Source of the DNA: Clostridioides difficile
Lineage (GTDB): Bacteria; Bacillota; Clostridia; Peptostreptococcales; Peptostreptococcaceae
DNA length: 34,192 nucleotides
Direction of reading: 5' to 3'
NCBI GenBank assembly: GCA_012955965.1
Contig: JABBZI010000032.1
Location: 1-34,192, forward strand
Part shown: positions 8,805-17,686 of the stretch, in pieces
Numbering within the stretch: the first letter of the stretch is position 1
How the letters are laid out: each line of letters opens with the position of its first letter
The notes under the pieces: generated by a model
Databases searched by the model: none
Told to the model about the DNA's origin: nothing
The model's input: the letters and a program-made list of their open reading frames with translations, nothing else
Program-made: the position numbers and the translations under genes

Positions 8805-8846
8805 TATTTTTTCTCCTTTATCTAAAATAAATTTTTCTAAGTCTAA

Positions 8847-8875
8847 ATAATATCAATATATTAAAAAAATGTCAA
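8847..8875 (-). promoter_or_regulatory. Sigma-A-type promoter of the symporter gene
   Basis: On the minus strand TTGACA (8870-8875) is followed after 17 nt by TATTAT (8847-8852). This is a near-consensus vegetative promoter, giving a leader of about 35 nt to the TTG start at 8804. Confidence 0.75.
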
Positions 8876-9142
8876 TATTATATCATAATTTACCAAAATA
8901 GAATAAATTAATTTAATTTACAGAAATGTGATTAAATACAGAAAAATAGGGTATAATATGTGTTTAAAGAATTTGAATTGGGGTAAGAAAAGATAAAATA
9001 GCTTTTATAAAATTTGATTTCGAATAAAATAATGTGAAAAAAATAACTTTAATTTGTTATAAAGATGTGTACATAGAATATATATCAAATGAAAAGCTCA
9101 AAATAAGTAAAGAAATTAATCAGACATCAAAGGAGAGATAAA
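8876..9142. other. Intergenic region upstream of the CoA-disulfide reductase-like gene
   Basis: AT-rich stretch without an ORF that I can support. TATAAT at 8952-8957 is the best + strand -10, with only a poor -35 about 17 nt upstream, and would leave a leader of roughly 180 nt. I see no riboswitch core or terminator in that leader. AAAGGAGAG near 9129 is the ribosome binding site of the next gene. Confidence 0.4.
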
Positions 9143-10477
9143 ATGAGAGTAATAATAATTGGTGGTGTTGCAGCTGGGATGAGTGCTGCGGCTAAGTTAA
9201 AAAGGATAAAACCTGAATATGAGGTTGTTGTTTACGAAAAAACAGAGATAGTATCTTTTGGTGCTTGTGGATTACCATACTTTGTTGGTGGATATTTTGA
9301 TGATGCTAATGACTTATTAGCAAGAACACCTGAAAAACTTAGAGAATCTGGAATTGATTTAAATATATTTAAAGAAGTTATTGAAGTTGATAGTGAATCT
9401 AAAAAAATAAAAGTAAAAAATATAAAAACAGGTGAAATACATGAAGATTACTATGATAAATTGATGATAGCAACTGGGGCAAGAAGTATTATGCCTCCTA
9501 TAAAAAATGTAGAATTGAAGAATGTTTCTATGTTAAAAAGTTTAGATGATGGAGAATATTTAAAAAAGATTTTAAGTGACAAAGAAAATAAAAGAGTTAC
9601 AATAATAGGTGCTGGATTTATAGGATTAGAAGCAGTTGAGGCATGTAAGAAGTTAGGCAAAGATGTACATGTAATTCAATTGGAAGATAGAATATTACCT
9701 CAAGTATTTGATAAGGAAATTACAGCTGTGTTAGAGGAAGAAATAAGAAGACATGATGTTAAATTGCACTTGGATGAAATGGTTGTAGAACTGTATGGAG
9801 AAGAGAAAGTAGAAAAAGTTATAACAAATAAAGGGGAAATAGATACAGATGTAGTAATAATTGCTACTGGTGTGAGACCTAATACAGAGTTTTTGTCAAA
9901 TACTAATATAGAAATGCTAAAAAATGGAGCTATAGTAGTTGATGAGTACGGAAGAACTTCTATAAAAGATATATACTCTGCTGGTGACTGTGCAACTATA
10001 AAGAATATAGTAAGCAATGAAAATGTATATGTACCTTTAGCAACTGGAGCCAATAAATTAGGCAGGATAGTAGGAGAGAACCTAGGAGGAAGAGAAGTTT
10101 CTTATCAAGGTTCACTATCTTCAAGTTGTATAAAGATTATGGATATGGAAGCTGCATCAACTGGAATTACAGAAAGACAAGCTGAAAATTTAGGTATAAA
10201 TGTTAAATCTAAATTTATTTCTGACTATAATCAAACTCACTACTATCCAGGAAGGAATAAAATATATGTAAAACTTGTTTATGATGCAGATACAAAAGTT
10301 ATCTTAGGAGGACAAGTGGCTGGTTTTAAGGATGCTGTACAAAGAACAAATGTATTGGCAGCAGCTATTTTTGGTAAAATGACCACAAGTCAACTTGGAA
10401 TGTTAGATTTGTGTTATGCTCCTCCATTTGCAAGAACATGGGATGTGTTAAATGTGGCTGGAAATGTATCTAAATAA
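9143..10477 (+). CDS. FAD/NAD(P) disulfide oxidoreductase, CoA-disulfide reductase/NADH oxidase type
   Basis: Flavoprotein of 444 residues in the single-cysteine pyridine-nucleotide disulfide reductase group (CoA-disulfide reductase, NADH oxidase, NADH peroxidase). An FAD-binding GGVAAG lies at the N-terminus. FGACGLPYFVGG places the redox-active cysteine at C42. VTIIGAGFIGLE near 155 is the NAD(P) fold, and IYSAGDCA near 275 is the second FAD motif. A dimerisation domain follows. Such enzymes reduce CoA disulfide or persulfides, or use oxygen or peroxide as electron acceptor, protecting anaerobes. The sequence alone does not separate these activities; no rhodanese domain is fused. Divergence from a cystine-type importer favours a thiol/disulfide role. 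ATG at 9143 follows a good SD. Confidence 0.87.
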   Translation: MRVIIIGGVAAGMSAAAKLKRIKPEYEVVVYEKTEIVSFGACGLPYFVGGYFDDANDLLARTPEKLRESGIDLNIFKEVIEVDSESKKIKVKNIKTGEIHEDYYDKLMIATGARSIMPPIKNVELKNVSMLKSLDDGEYLKKILSDKENKRVTIIGAGFIGLEAVEACKKLGKDVHVIQLEDRILPQVFDKEITAVLEEEIRRHDVKLHLDEMVVELYGEEKVEKVITNKGEIDTDVVIIATGVRPNTEFLSNTNIEMLKNGAIVVDEYGRTSIKDIYSAGDCATIKNIVSNENVYVPLATGANKLGRIVGENLGGREVSYQGSLSSSCIKIMDMEAASTGITERQAENLGINVKSKFISDYNQTHYYPGRNKIYVKLVYDADTKVILGGQVAGFKDAVQRTNVLAAAIFGKMTTSQLGMLDLCYAPPFARTWDVLNVAGNVSK

Positions 10478-10509
10478 TATTATTTAGATTGTGGTTAATA
10501 AGTAATTGA

Positions 10510-10566
10510 AGGAATGAATTTACACTAAAATATTTATATAAATGTAAAATTCATTCCTAAGTTTTT
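10510..10566. terminator. Terminator between the reductase gene and rnz
   Basis: AGGAATGAATTTACA at 10510-10524 pairs with 10543-10558 (one bulged A), followed by AAGTTTTTG. The two genes converge here. The + strand T run is the better one. Confidence 0.75.
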
Positions 10567-10588
10567 GTTAATAAATATAAATAGAGAA

Positions 10589-11506
10589 TTATTCATCAAA
10601 ATTTAAGTGTAGACTTAGCCTATCTTCTCCAAGAATTGTATTTTCAAAAACATTAGTGGCATTTTCTAAGTACATATTAGGCATATCTAATGATGGGCTA
10701 AAATGTGTTAATAAAAGTTGTTTAACATTTCCTAATTTTGCAAGATTTGCAGCTTCTCTAAAAGTCATATGTTTGTTTTTAACAGCTTTTGATATGTCTA
10801 AATCATCACCATACATAGCTTCACATATGAATAAATCACTATCTTTTATAAAATCTGGTATTGATTCTATAGGTCTTGTATCAGTTGTAAGACTTATTTT
10901 AATTCCTTTTCTTGAGTCTCCTAAGACCATATCTGGAGTGTATTTTTTTGAATCTAAAACTACACTTTGACCTTCTTGAAGTTTTTTCCACAATATTTTA
11001 GGAACTTCATTTTTAGTTGCCTTATTTATATTAAATTTAGGATTTCTTCTAAAATTAAAACTGTATCCTAAACACTCTATAGAGTGTTCTAAATCAATTG
11101 TTGAGATTTCTACATTTCTTAAAAACTCATTATCTAAAGTAAAAATACCTTGAGGATTCTCTATAATTTTTAAAGTATATGGTACATATTCTACTAAATT
11201 TCTCATAGAACGAATACAATCAACTATTCCAACTGGGCCAATTATAGTTAAATCACTTGTACGACCGCTATTTCCAATCGTTGATAAAAGTCCTAAAAGT
11301 CCAAATATATGGTCACCATGTAAATGGGTTATACAAATCAAGTCTATATCTTTAAAGCCACATTTTTTTAGCTTCATAGATACCTGAGTGCCCTCACCAC
11401 AGTCAATTAGTATTTTTCTACCTTTATAATTTATGAATACAGAAGATAGAAATCTGTTTGGCATAGGGACGTTTCCACCACATCCAAGTAAAGTTAAATC
11501 TATCAT
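10589..11506 (-). CDS. rnz: Ribonuclease Z
   Basis: Metallo-beta-lactamase-fold endonuclease (305 residues, the short ElaC form) that cuts the 3' trailer from tRNA precursors lacking an encoded CCA. The zinc-binding THLHGDH motif gives H61, H63, D65 and H66. LTTDTRP near 205-215 supplies the conserved aspartate, and LLTHFSP near 265 the last histidine. The GxGGNxPxPxR start (residues 8-18) is typical of tRNase Z. ATG at 11506 follows GAAAGGGGAAA. It is a single gene, divergent from the lipoprotein gene and convergent with the reductase gene. Confidence 0.93.
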   Translation of the reverse strand: MIDLTLLGCGGNVPMPNRFLSSVFINYKGRKILIDCGEGTQVSMKLKKCGFKDIDLICITHLHGDHIFGLLGLLSTIGNSGRTSDLTIIGPVGIVDCIRSMRNLVEYVPYTLKIIENPQGIFTLDNEFLRNVEISTIDLEHSIECLGYSFNFRRNPKFNINKATKNEVPKILWKKLQEGQSVVLDSKKYTPDMVLGDSRKGIKISLTTDTRPIESIPDFIKDSDLFICEAMYGDDLDISKAVKNKHMTFREAANLAKLGNVKQLLLTHFSPSLDMPNMYLENATNVFENTILGEDRLSLHLNFDE

Positions 11507-11620
11507 TTTTTCCCCTTTCTAAAATTAACACAAATCTGTTGTTTGTTTTTATTATAATATCCTATTATAATTATTTTAACATTAAATATAGCAATAAATG
11601 TGTATTTGAGTCAAGAAATA

Positions 11621-11650
11621 TTGTCAAATAGTTTTTTTGTATTGTAATAT
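11621..11650 (+). promoter_or_regulatory. Promoter of the DUF4846 lipoprotein gene
   Basis: TTGTCA at 11621-11626 and TAATAT at 11645-11650 are separated by 18 nt, about 60 nt before the ATG. The match to the vegetative consensus is moderate. Confidence 0.45.
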
Positions 11651-11713
11651 ACAAAAACTTTATGATGAAAAATTGAAATTTATTTTTAAAAACGTTTAAA
11701 GGAGGATAAATTA

Positions 11714-12598
11714 ATGAAAATATTAAAGCAAATTGCTATTTTGTCATTAATTGCTTTAACTTTGGTTGGATGTAGCAATGGAGAAGGCAAAAAAATGGTT
11801 GAAGATTCTAAGAAAACTCAAAATTCTAAAGAAGATGAACAAGCAATAATAGTACATAAAGATGCAAATATATTGAAAGACAGGTATGAAGCACCAAAAG
11901 GTTTTAAAAGAGTTGATGTAGAAAAAGGTAGTTTTGAATCATTCCTTAGAAATACTAAGTTGAAAAACTATGGAGAGAAGGTAAAGTATTATGATGGAAG
12001 AACTAAGGAATCAAAAGGCATCTATGATAGCGTGTTTGATGTTGACATTGGGAATAGAGATTTACATCAATGTGCAGATGCAATTATGCTTATGAGGGCT
12101 GAATACTTGTATCAGAACAAGAGATATGATGAAATAAGTTTTGATTTTGTCGATGGTTTTAAGGCTAAGTACTCAAAATGGGCAGAAGGATATAGAATTT
12201 CAGTAAAAGATAGTGGTTCAAGTTGGTATAAATCAACCGAATATTCAACATCTTATGAGAGCTTTAGAAAGTTTATGGATATAGTGTTTGCTTATTCAGG
12301 AACATTATCTCTTGAAAAAGAATTGAAGCCTGTAAAAATTGATGATATGAAAATAGGCGATGTATTTATAGTTGGTGGAAGTCCAGGTCATGCAAGTATA
12401 ATCATGGATATGGCAAAAAACGAAAAGACTGGAGAAAAGATATTTATGATAGCTCAAAGCTATATGCCTGCGCAACAGACTCAACTTCTTATTAATCGTA
12501 AAAATTCAAACTTAAGTCCTTGGTATAGTTTAGATTTTAAAGGTGATTTAACAATACCTCAATGGACTTTTAAAAGAGACCAATTGAAAAGATTTTAA
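11714..12598 (+). CDS. Lipoprotein with a DUF4846 domain
   Basis: Protein of 294 residues with a lipoprotein signal: basic start, hydrophobic stretch and lipobox LVGC with the lipidated C20. It should be anchored to the outer face of the membrane. A charged, low-complexity linker (about 21-45) follows. The rest resembles DUF4846, a family of unknown function, including the KGIYDSVFDVDIGNRDLHQCADAIMLMRAEY-type core near residues 103-135 and an SPGHASIIMDMA stretch near 223-234. The C-terminal GGSPGHA part resembles surfaces seen in papain-like folds, but I can point to no catalytic triad. SD GGAGG lies just before the ATG at 11714. It is followed after 210 nt by another cell-surface gene; no terminator with a T tract is obvious between them, so co-transcription is possible. 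Confidence 0.75.
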   Translation: MKILKQIAILSLIALTLVGCSNGEGKKMVEDSKKTQNSKEDEQAIIVHKDANILKDRYEAPKGFKRVDVEKGSFESFLRNTKLKNYGEKVKYYDGRTKESKGIYDSVFDVDIGNRDLHQCADAIMLMRAEYLYQNKRYDEISFDFVDGFKAKYSKWAEGYRISVKDSGSSWYKSTEYSTSYESFRKFMDIVFAYSGTLSLEKELKPVKIDDMKIGDVFIVGGSPGHASIIMDMAKNEKTGEKIFMIAQSYMPAQQTQLLINRKNSNLSPWYSLDFKGDLTIPQWTFKRDQLKRF

Positions 12599-12808
12599 AA
12601 TAATTTTATATAAAATAAAAGAAAAATATAGATGTGAAAAAATGTAATTAGATTAAAACTAATTGGATATGGACAAAATTAAATTGATAGATAAATATTA
12701 AAGATTACACTAATTAATTTTATGTATATTTAGTATTTATCTGAAAAGTTTTATGTAAAATATAAATTTTATCTAAAGCTAAAACTAATTTGAGGAGGAT
12801 AATTTATA

Positions 12809-14650
12809 TTGAAAATTAGAAGATATTTAATTTTGGTAATTATAATTCTAATTACAACAAGTCAGAGTTTTATTTCTTATGGATTAGAGCAATTTGAAGA
12901 AATAACTATTTTTCACACTAATGACATACATGGAAGATATGCTGAGGGTAATGAACATATACAAATAGGTAATCTAGCTACATTGAAAAAAGAAACTCCA
13001 AACTCAATTTTGGTAGATGCAGGAGATTGTTTACATGGACTTCCAATAGTAAACATGGACAAAGGGAAAGATGCAATTGAATTGATTAAGTGTGCTGGGT
13101 ATGACTACATTACTCCTGGTAATCATGACTTTAATTATGGAAAAGATAGATTGTTTGAATTATCTCAAATGGCTAGTTCAGAGAATACTTTAAAATTTTT
13201 ATCATCAAATATCCTCAAAAATGGTAAAAAAGTATTTGATAGTAATGATATAAAAGAAATAGATGGTATAAAAATAGGATTTTTTGGACTTACAACTCAG
13301 GAAACAAAGAGCAAAACAGGATTTAAAAATGTGGAAGGATTGGAGTTTACAAATCCTATAGAGAATGCAACAGAGGAAGTAAATGAGTTGAAAGGAAAAG
13401 GTGCAGATGTAATAGTTGCAATATGCCATATCGGTACGAATAATTTAAGTAATCCAAATAGTATAGACATAGCAAATGAAGTCCAAGGTATCGATTTAAT
13501 TATTGATGGGCATAGTCATACTAAGTTTGAAAATGGCAAGCAAGTTGGTGACACATTGATTGTAAGTACAGGACAATATCTAGAACATATTGGCGAAGTA
13601 AAACTAACACTTAATACTAATGATATAGAAAATATAAAAATAGAAAGTAAATCAGCTAGATTGATAGATAAGGAAGAAGCATTAAAATATGAATTGGATG
13701 ATAGTATAAGTAAAAAGATTGATGAAATAAAAGAACATCAAGAAAAAATATTAGATAAAGTTATAGGCGTAACAAAAAATACTCTAGATGGCTCATATGA
13801 AAATGTAAGGACAAAAGAAACTAATTTAGGTAATTTAATAAGTGATATTTTACTTGATAAGACTAAGGCTGATATTTCTCTATTTAATGGAGGAAATATC
13901 AGAGATACAATAGAAAAAGGGGATATAACAAGAAGAGATATTGTGGATGTATTTCCTTTCAGTAATACAATAGTTACCAAAGAACTCACAGGAGCACAAA
14001 TTAAAAATGTATTGGAGCAAGGGGTAAAACTCTACCCAGAAAAGAGCTCAGCCTTTTTACAAGTAGGAGGAATATCATACTATTTTGACCCAAAACAAAA
14101 AGAAGGAGAAAAAATAACTGGTATTTTAAAAGATGGAAAACCATTAGATTTAGATAAAAAGTATGTGGTTGCAACTAATGATTATATAGCATCAGGTGGA
14201 GATGACTTTAGTTGCTTTTCAAAAGAGCCAGTATTAAAGGATTTCGGAAATTTAGAGAGTATGGTAATTGAATATATAGAATACAAAAAAGAAATATCAC
14301 AAAGTATAGATGGAAGAATTAGTATCAAGTCTAAAGAAGAGGTAGTAAGTAATAATCAAGAGAGTGAATTGACAGTAGGAGAAAATAAAGAAAATATTAA
14401 TGATAATGAAGGTAGTATACCTAATAATGATATAAGAAATTTTGATAGTGATAAAAATAAAAAACTAGATAAAAGAAAACCTGTAGAGAGTTCTAATGTA
14501 GGAGTATATAAAAGAGAATCTAAAGAAAAATCTCCTAAGACAGGAGACTTAGGATTTTCGAATAGTATGATTGTATTTATAGCTTCAAGTACATTAATAT
14601 ACTTATTAAATTTTAATCAAAGAGATTTAAAAAATAAAAAGTCAAAATAA
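12809..14650 (+). CDS. Cell-wall-anchored 5'-nucleotidase/metallophosphoesterase (SPKTG sortase substrate)
   Basis: Secreted UshA/CD73-type enzyme of 613 residues. Order: signal peptide (about 1-26); metallophosphoesterase domain with HTNDIHG, DAGD, GNHDFNYG and GHSHT metal-binding motifs; C-terminal 5'-nucleotidase domain containing SLFNGGNIRDTI and DVFPFSNT; a charged linker; then SPKTG at 575-579, a hydrophobic helix and a basic tail. SPKTG fits the (S/P)PXTG motif that C. difficile sortase B links to the wall, and I recall this protein among its predicted substrates. It should dephosphorylate extracellular nucleotides to nucleosides for uptake. Substrate range (AMP, UDP-sugars, cyclic dinucleotides) is open. 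It starts with TTG at 12809, about 10 nt after GAGGAGG. No sortase gene is in the window. Confidence 0.9.
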   Translation: MKIRRYLILVIIILITTSQSFISYGLEQFEEITIFHTNDIHGRYAEGNEHIQIGNLATLKKETPNSILVDAGDCLHGLPIVNMDKGKDAIELIKCAGYDYITPGNHDFNYGKDRLFELSQMASSENTLKFLSSNILKNGKKVFDSNDIKEIDGIKIGFFGLTTQETKSKTGFKNVEGLEFTNPIENATEEVNELKGKGADVIVAICHIGTNNLSNPNSIDIANEVQGIDLIIDGHSHTKFENGKQVGDTLIVSTGQYLEHIGEVKLTLNTNDIENIKIESKSARLIDKEEALKYELDDSISKKIDEIKEHQEKILDKVIGVTKNTLDGSYENVRTKETNLGNLISDILLDKTKADISLFNGGNIRDTIEKGDITRRDIVDVFPFSNTIVTKELTGAQIKNVLEQGVKLYPEKSSAFLQVGGISYYFDPKQKEGEKITGILKDGKPLDLDKKYVVATNDYIASGGDDFSCFSKEPVLKDFGNLESMVIEYIEYKKEISQSIDGRISIKSKEEVVSNNQESELTVGENKENINDNEGSIPNNDIRNFDSDKNKKLDKRKPVESSNVGVYKRESKEKSPKTGDLGFSNSMIVFIASSTLIYLLNFNQRDLKNKKSK

Positions 14651-14705
14651 AAATTAATAAGTAAAAATTAGTAAATAGAAATTTAGTTTTAGATACTAAT
14701 AAAAG

Positions 14706-14752
14706 AGCAAAGGTAATTAGTTGTATAAATACTGATAATCTTTGCTTTCTTT
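14706..14752 (+). terminator. Probable terminator of the nucleotidase gene
   Basis: AGCAAAG at 14706-14712 pairs with CTTTGCT at 14740-14746, with partial pairing inside the loop, followed by TTCTTTG. The stem is modest, so readthrough into the two-component operon is possible. Confidence 0.55.
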
Positions 14753-14824
14753 GTGTTTAAGTATGTTTGTATTTAAGTAAAATCCAATTAACAACCTATT
14801 AGATATTTATAAATAAAATGCTTT

Positions 14825-14851
14825 TACTAGTATGATATAATTTAGCTAGTA
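14825..14851 (+). promoter_or_regulatory. Extended -10 promoter with dyad before the response regulator gene
   Basis: TATAAT at 14836-14841 has TG at 14833-14834 (extended -10). It is bracketed by TACTAG (14825-14830) and CTAGTA (14846-14851), a 6-bp dyad that could be an operator, for example for autoregulation. The arms are short, so the regulatory reading is tentative. Confidence 0.4.
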
Positions 14852-14875
14852 TATATAATAATGGAGGATAAAAGG

Positions 14876-15583
14876 ATGAATAATATATTACTTTTGGAAG
14901 ATGATAAATCTTTAAATAGAGGAATTAGTTTTAAATTAAAAAAAGAAGGATACAATGTTTTTAACGCATTTAGCATAGAAGAGGCAAAAAATATTTTCGC
15001 AAGAGAGGAGATAAATTTAATTATTTCTGATATAGGTCTGCCTGATGGTAGTGGTTTTGATTTTTGCGAGGAGATTAGAAATAAAAGTGATGCTTATATA
15101 ATAATGTTGACAGCCCTTGATGAAGAAGTGGATATTGTCACAGGATATGATTTAGGTGCAGATGATTATATCACAAAGCCATTTAGTTTAATGGTATTAA
15201 TATCCAAAGTGAATGCACTTATGAAAAGAGCAAATACAGTAAAGAATTATACTTTATTGGTTTGTGATGATTTATTTTTTCATTATATAGAAAATAAGTT
15301 AATTATAAAAATAGATGATAAAGAAGAAGAGATAATTTTAAGTAAAACAGAGACTAAACTCTTAAGATATTTGATGGAAAATTCAATGCAGACATTAACT
15401 AAAGAACAACTATTAGAATCTTTATGGGACAATAGTGGAAATTTTGTAGATGATAATACTATTGCAGTAAATATAAGAAGACTTAGACAAAAAGTAGAAA
15501 AAAATCCATCTGAACCTAAATATATAAAAACAGTAAGAGGAGTTGGATATATGTGGGGGGAAAGGAGTATAAAAAAATGTTAA
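14876..15583 (+). CDS. OmpR/PhoB-family response regulator
   Basis: DNA-binding response regulator of 235 residues. The receiver domain has acidic residues E8-D9-D10, phosphoacceptor D52 in SDIGLPDG and a conserved lysine in ITKPF. The C-terminal winged helix (about 130-230) ends with the usual NIRRLRQKVEKNP...IKTVRGVGY signature. ATG at 14876 is chosen because GGAGG at 14863-14867 sits in front of it; an in-frame ATG at 14861 overlaps that SD. Its stop overlaps the kinase start by 7 nt, so the pair is translationally coupled. It probably activates the ABC transporter genes downstream when the sensor detects an envelope-active compound; the signal is not visible. Confidence 0.92.
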   Translation: MNNILLLEDDKSLNRGISFKLKKEGYNVFNAFSIEEAKNIFAREEINLIISDIGLPDGSGFDFCEEIRNKSDAYIIMLTALDEEVDIVTGYDLGADDYITKPFSLMVLISKVNALMKRANTVKNYTLLVCDDLFFHYIENKLIIKIDDKEEEIILSKTETKLLRYLMENSMQTLTKEQLLESLWDNSGNFVDDNTIAVNIRRLRQKVEKNPSEPKYIKTVRGVGYMWGERSIKKC

Positions 15584-16887
15584 AAAGCATGAATCTCAAA
15601 GATAATCTGAGTATGAAAGATGATTATATAATGAGAAGGGTTATTGGATGTTCTATTTTATCTGTACTAATAGTAACGCTTATATTTATACTCTTTGAAT
15701 ATAATAGATTACATAAATTATATGAATATCAAATAAAAAATACTCAAAGTATTGCGGGAGTATTGATTGAGAAATACCCAAATGATGAGATAGATATAGT
15801 AAAATCTATTTACAATTCTGATTATAGCAAAGTGGATATTGGAGAAAAAGCATTTAAAAAATTTGGATATGGATTAGAAAATAAAATGTCAAATGATAAA
15901 AATTTTGGTCTATATTTAAAATCTTTTTTTAAAGAATCTGTTATTGTCTTTTTAGTAATGTTTATAGTTGTTACAGGTATAATTTATTATTTTATAAGAT
16001 ACATAAATAAAAGATTGAGTAAAATTTATTTTATAGTAGATAAGATGTCACAAGAAAATTATTTGAAGGACACTACTGAGTTAGAAGATACTGGTTATCT
16101 AGTAGAATATAATGAGTATTTTAAAGAAGGTACATTTAGCAAGATAAATAACTGTCTATATGAGTTGAATAGAAGCTTAAAGATAAAGTTTATTAAATTA
16201 GAGAAAGAAAAAGAAAGTGTAAAATCATTAGTAACAGATATTTCTCATCAATTAAAAACTCCTTTAGCATCATTAAAATTATATAATACATTGCTTATAG
16301 AAGAAGAATTAGAGGAAGATGAAGCTCAAGAATTTTTACTAACTAACAAAAATTCTATACATAAATTAGAGAACTTAATAAATTCTTTGGTTAACATATC
16401 AAGGCTAGAAATTAGCATGATAAGCATAAAAAAAGAAGATAACGATATAAAGGATACTATTCTAAATGCTATAAAAAGTGTAGTTCCTAAGGCTAAGATT
16501 AAAAATATAACATTAAATATAAATGAATTCGATAGTAGGATTATACCTCATGATAAAAAATGGACGGAAGAGAGTATTTTCAATGTATTAGATAATGCTG
16601 TAAAATACACAAAAATAAATGGTGAAATAAATATATCTGTAGAAGAAACTGTTAATTATTTTAAAATTATAATAGAGGATAATGGCAGTGGAATTAAAAA
16701 GAGTGAATTCAATAACATATTTAAACGTTTTTATAGAGGAATATCTGAGGAAATTGAATCTATAGAAGGTAGTGGGATAGGATTGTATCTAAGTAGAAAA
16801 ATATTAGAAGAACAGGGTGGAAATATTATGGTTTATTCTGAATTAGGAGTAGGAAGCAAGTTTTCTTTGTTTCTTACAACTATGTAA
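15577..16887 (+). CDS. Sensor histidine kinase
   Basis: Membrane kinase of 436 residues. Two membrane helices (about 22-40 and 121-141) enclose an extracellular loop of roughly 80 residues. A linker precedes the dimerisation/phosphoacceptor helix, with H224 in DISHQLKTPLASL, then the ATP-binding domain with N box NVLDNAVKY, DNGSGI and GSGIGLYLS. No PAS or HAMP domain stands out. I take ATG at 15577, preceded by AAAGGAG, rather than the in-frame GTG at 15553, which lies before that SD. The sensor loop is longer than in the BceS-type kinases, which have almost none, so the kinase may sense its ligand directly rather than through the transporter. Confidence 0.9.
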   Translation: MLKSMNLKDNLSMKDDYIMRRVIGCSILSVLIVTLIFILFEYNRLHKLYEYQIKNTQSIAGVLIEKYPNDEIDIVKSIYNSDYSKVDIGEKAFKKFGYGLENKMSNDKNFGLYLKSFFKESVIVFLVMFIVVTGIIYYFIRYINKRLSKIYFIVDKMSQENYLKDTTELEDTGYLVEYNEYFKEGTFSKINNCLYELNRSLKIKFIKLEKEKESVKSLVTDISHQLKTPLASLKLYNTLLIEEELEEDEAQEFLLTNKNSIHKLENLINSLVNISRLEISMISIKKEDNDIKDTILNAIKSVVPKAKIKNITLNINEFDSRIIPHDKKWTEESIFNVLDNAVKYTKINGEINISVEETVNYFKIIIEDNGSGIKKSEFNNIFKRFYRGISEEIESIEGSGIGLYLSRKILEEQGGNIMVYSELGVGSKFSLFLTTM

Positions 16888-16902
16888 TGTTAAATGAAAG
16901 GA

Positions 16903-16922
16903 AAATGTAAGCCTCTACATTT
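16903..16922 (+). other. Hairpin between the kinase and ABC transporter genes
   Basis: AAATGTA at 16903-16909 and TACATTT at 16916-16922 form a perfect 7-bp stem with a 6-nt loop, just after the kinase stop. No T tract follows, so it is not a standard terminator. It could stabilise or be a processing point in the mRNA, separating transporter expression from that of the regulators. Confidence 0.35.
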
Positions 16923-17002
16923 ATTATATAAGTATAAACAGCTCCAAAAATAAAAAGTAATAAAAAATGGGGTAATATAACTTAGAATGAGAGGGTAATT
17001 TT

Positions 17003-17686
17003 ATGAAAATACTATACACTGAAAACTTATCAAAACATTATGGAGCAGGAGAGAGTTTAGTAAGAGCTTTGGATAATGTTAACTTAGAAATAAATGAAGG
17101 TGAATTTGTGGCAATAATAGGAAAATCAGGTTCTGGAAAAAGCACGCTTTTACATATGATTGGAGGACTTGATATACCTACATCTGGGAATGTATATATA
17201 GATAATAAAAATATATTTACATTAAAAGAAGAAGAACTTGCTGTATTTAGAAGAAGAAAAATAGGATTTATATTTCAAAGTTATAACTTAATCCCATCTC
17301 TTAATGTATGGGAAAATGTAGTATTACCAATTGGCCTAGATGGTAGAGAAGTAGATGAAGATTTTATAAAAGAACTTTTAAAATCATTGGGGCTTGAAAA
17401 TAAACATGATGTTTTACCAAATACATTATCAGGTGGTCAACAACAAAGGGTGGCAATAGCAAGGGCATTAGCTACAAGACCAGCTATAATACTTGCAGAT
17501 GAACCAACTGGAAACCTAGATTCTAAAACATCTGATGAAGTTATGAGTATTCTAAAGTCTATGTCTAAGAAATACAGTCAAACTTTAATTATGATAACTC
17601 ACGATGAGAGTATAGCTCAAATGGCTGATAGAGTTATATTTATAGAAGATGGTAGGGTATCAAAGGTTGGTGATAAAAATGATTAA
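17003..17686 (+). CDS. ABC transporter ATPase, MacB/LolD family
   Basis: ATP-binding subunit of 227 residues that drives the FtsX-type permease encoded next. Walker A GKSGSGKST at 41-48, signature LSGGQQQR at 142-149, Walker B ending D166-E167 in LADEPTGNLDS, and the switch histidine H200 in ITHDES are all intact. The length and the ADEPTGNLDSKT form place it in the MacB/LolD/BceA/SalX group, used for antimicrobial peptide resistance, lipoprotein release or signalling rather than bulk nutrient uptake. Its stop overlaps the permease start. Lying behind a two-component system, it is most likely induced by cell-envelope stress. Confidence 0.93.
   Translation: MKILYTENLSKHYGAGESLVRALDNVNLEINEGEFVAIIGKSGSGKSTLLHMIGGLDIPTSGNVYIDNKNIFTLKEEELAVFRRRKIGFIFQSYNLIPSLNVWENVVLPIGLDGREVDEDFIKELLKSLGLENKHDVLPNTLSGGQQQRVAIARALATRPAIILADEPTGNLDSKTSDEVMSILKSMSKKYSQTLIMITHDESIAQMADRVIFIEDGRVSKVGDKND

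Noticed and set aside
9451-10053. Minus-strand ORFs within the disulfide reductase gene
   Set aside because: They are antisense shadows of a strongly conserved flavoprotein, without SD sequences or family signatures.
12648-12666. AATTAG/CTAATT hairpin in the gap before the nucleotidase gene
   Set aside because: A 6-bp AT-only stem with no T tract in a very AT-rich region; expected by chance.
14861-14875. Earlier ATG for the response regulator
   Set aside because: This ATG overlaps the GGAGG that serves the ATG at 14876, and the added residues MEDKR are outside the receiver fold.
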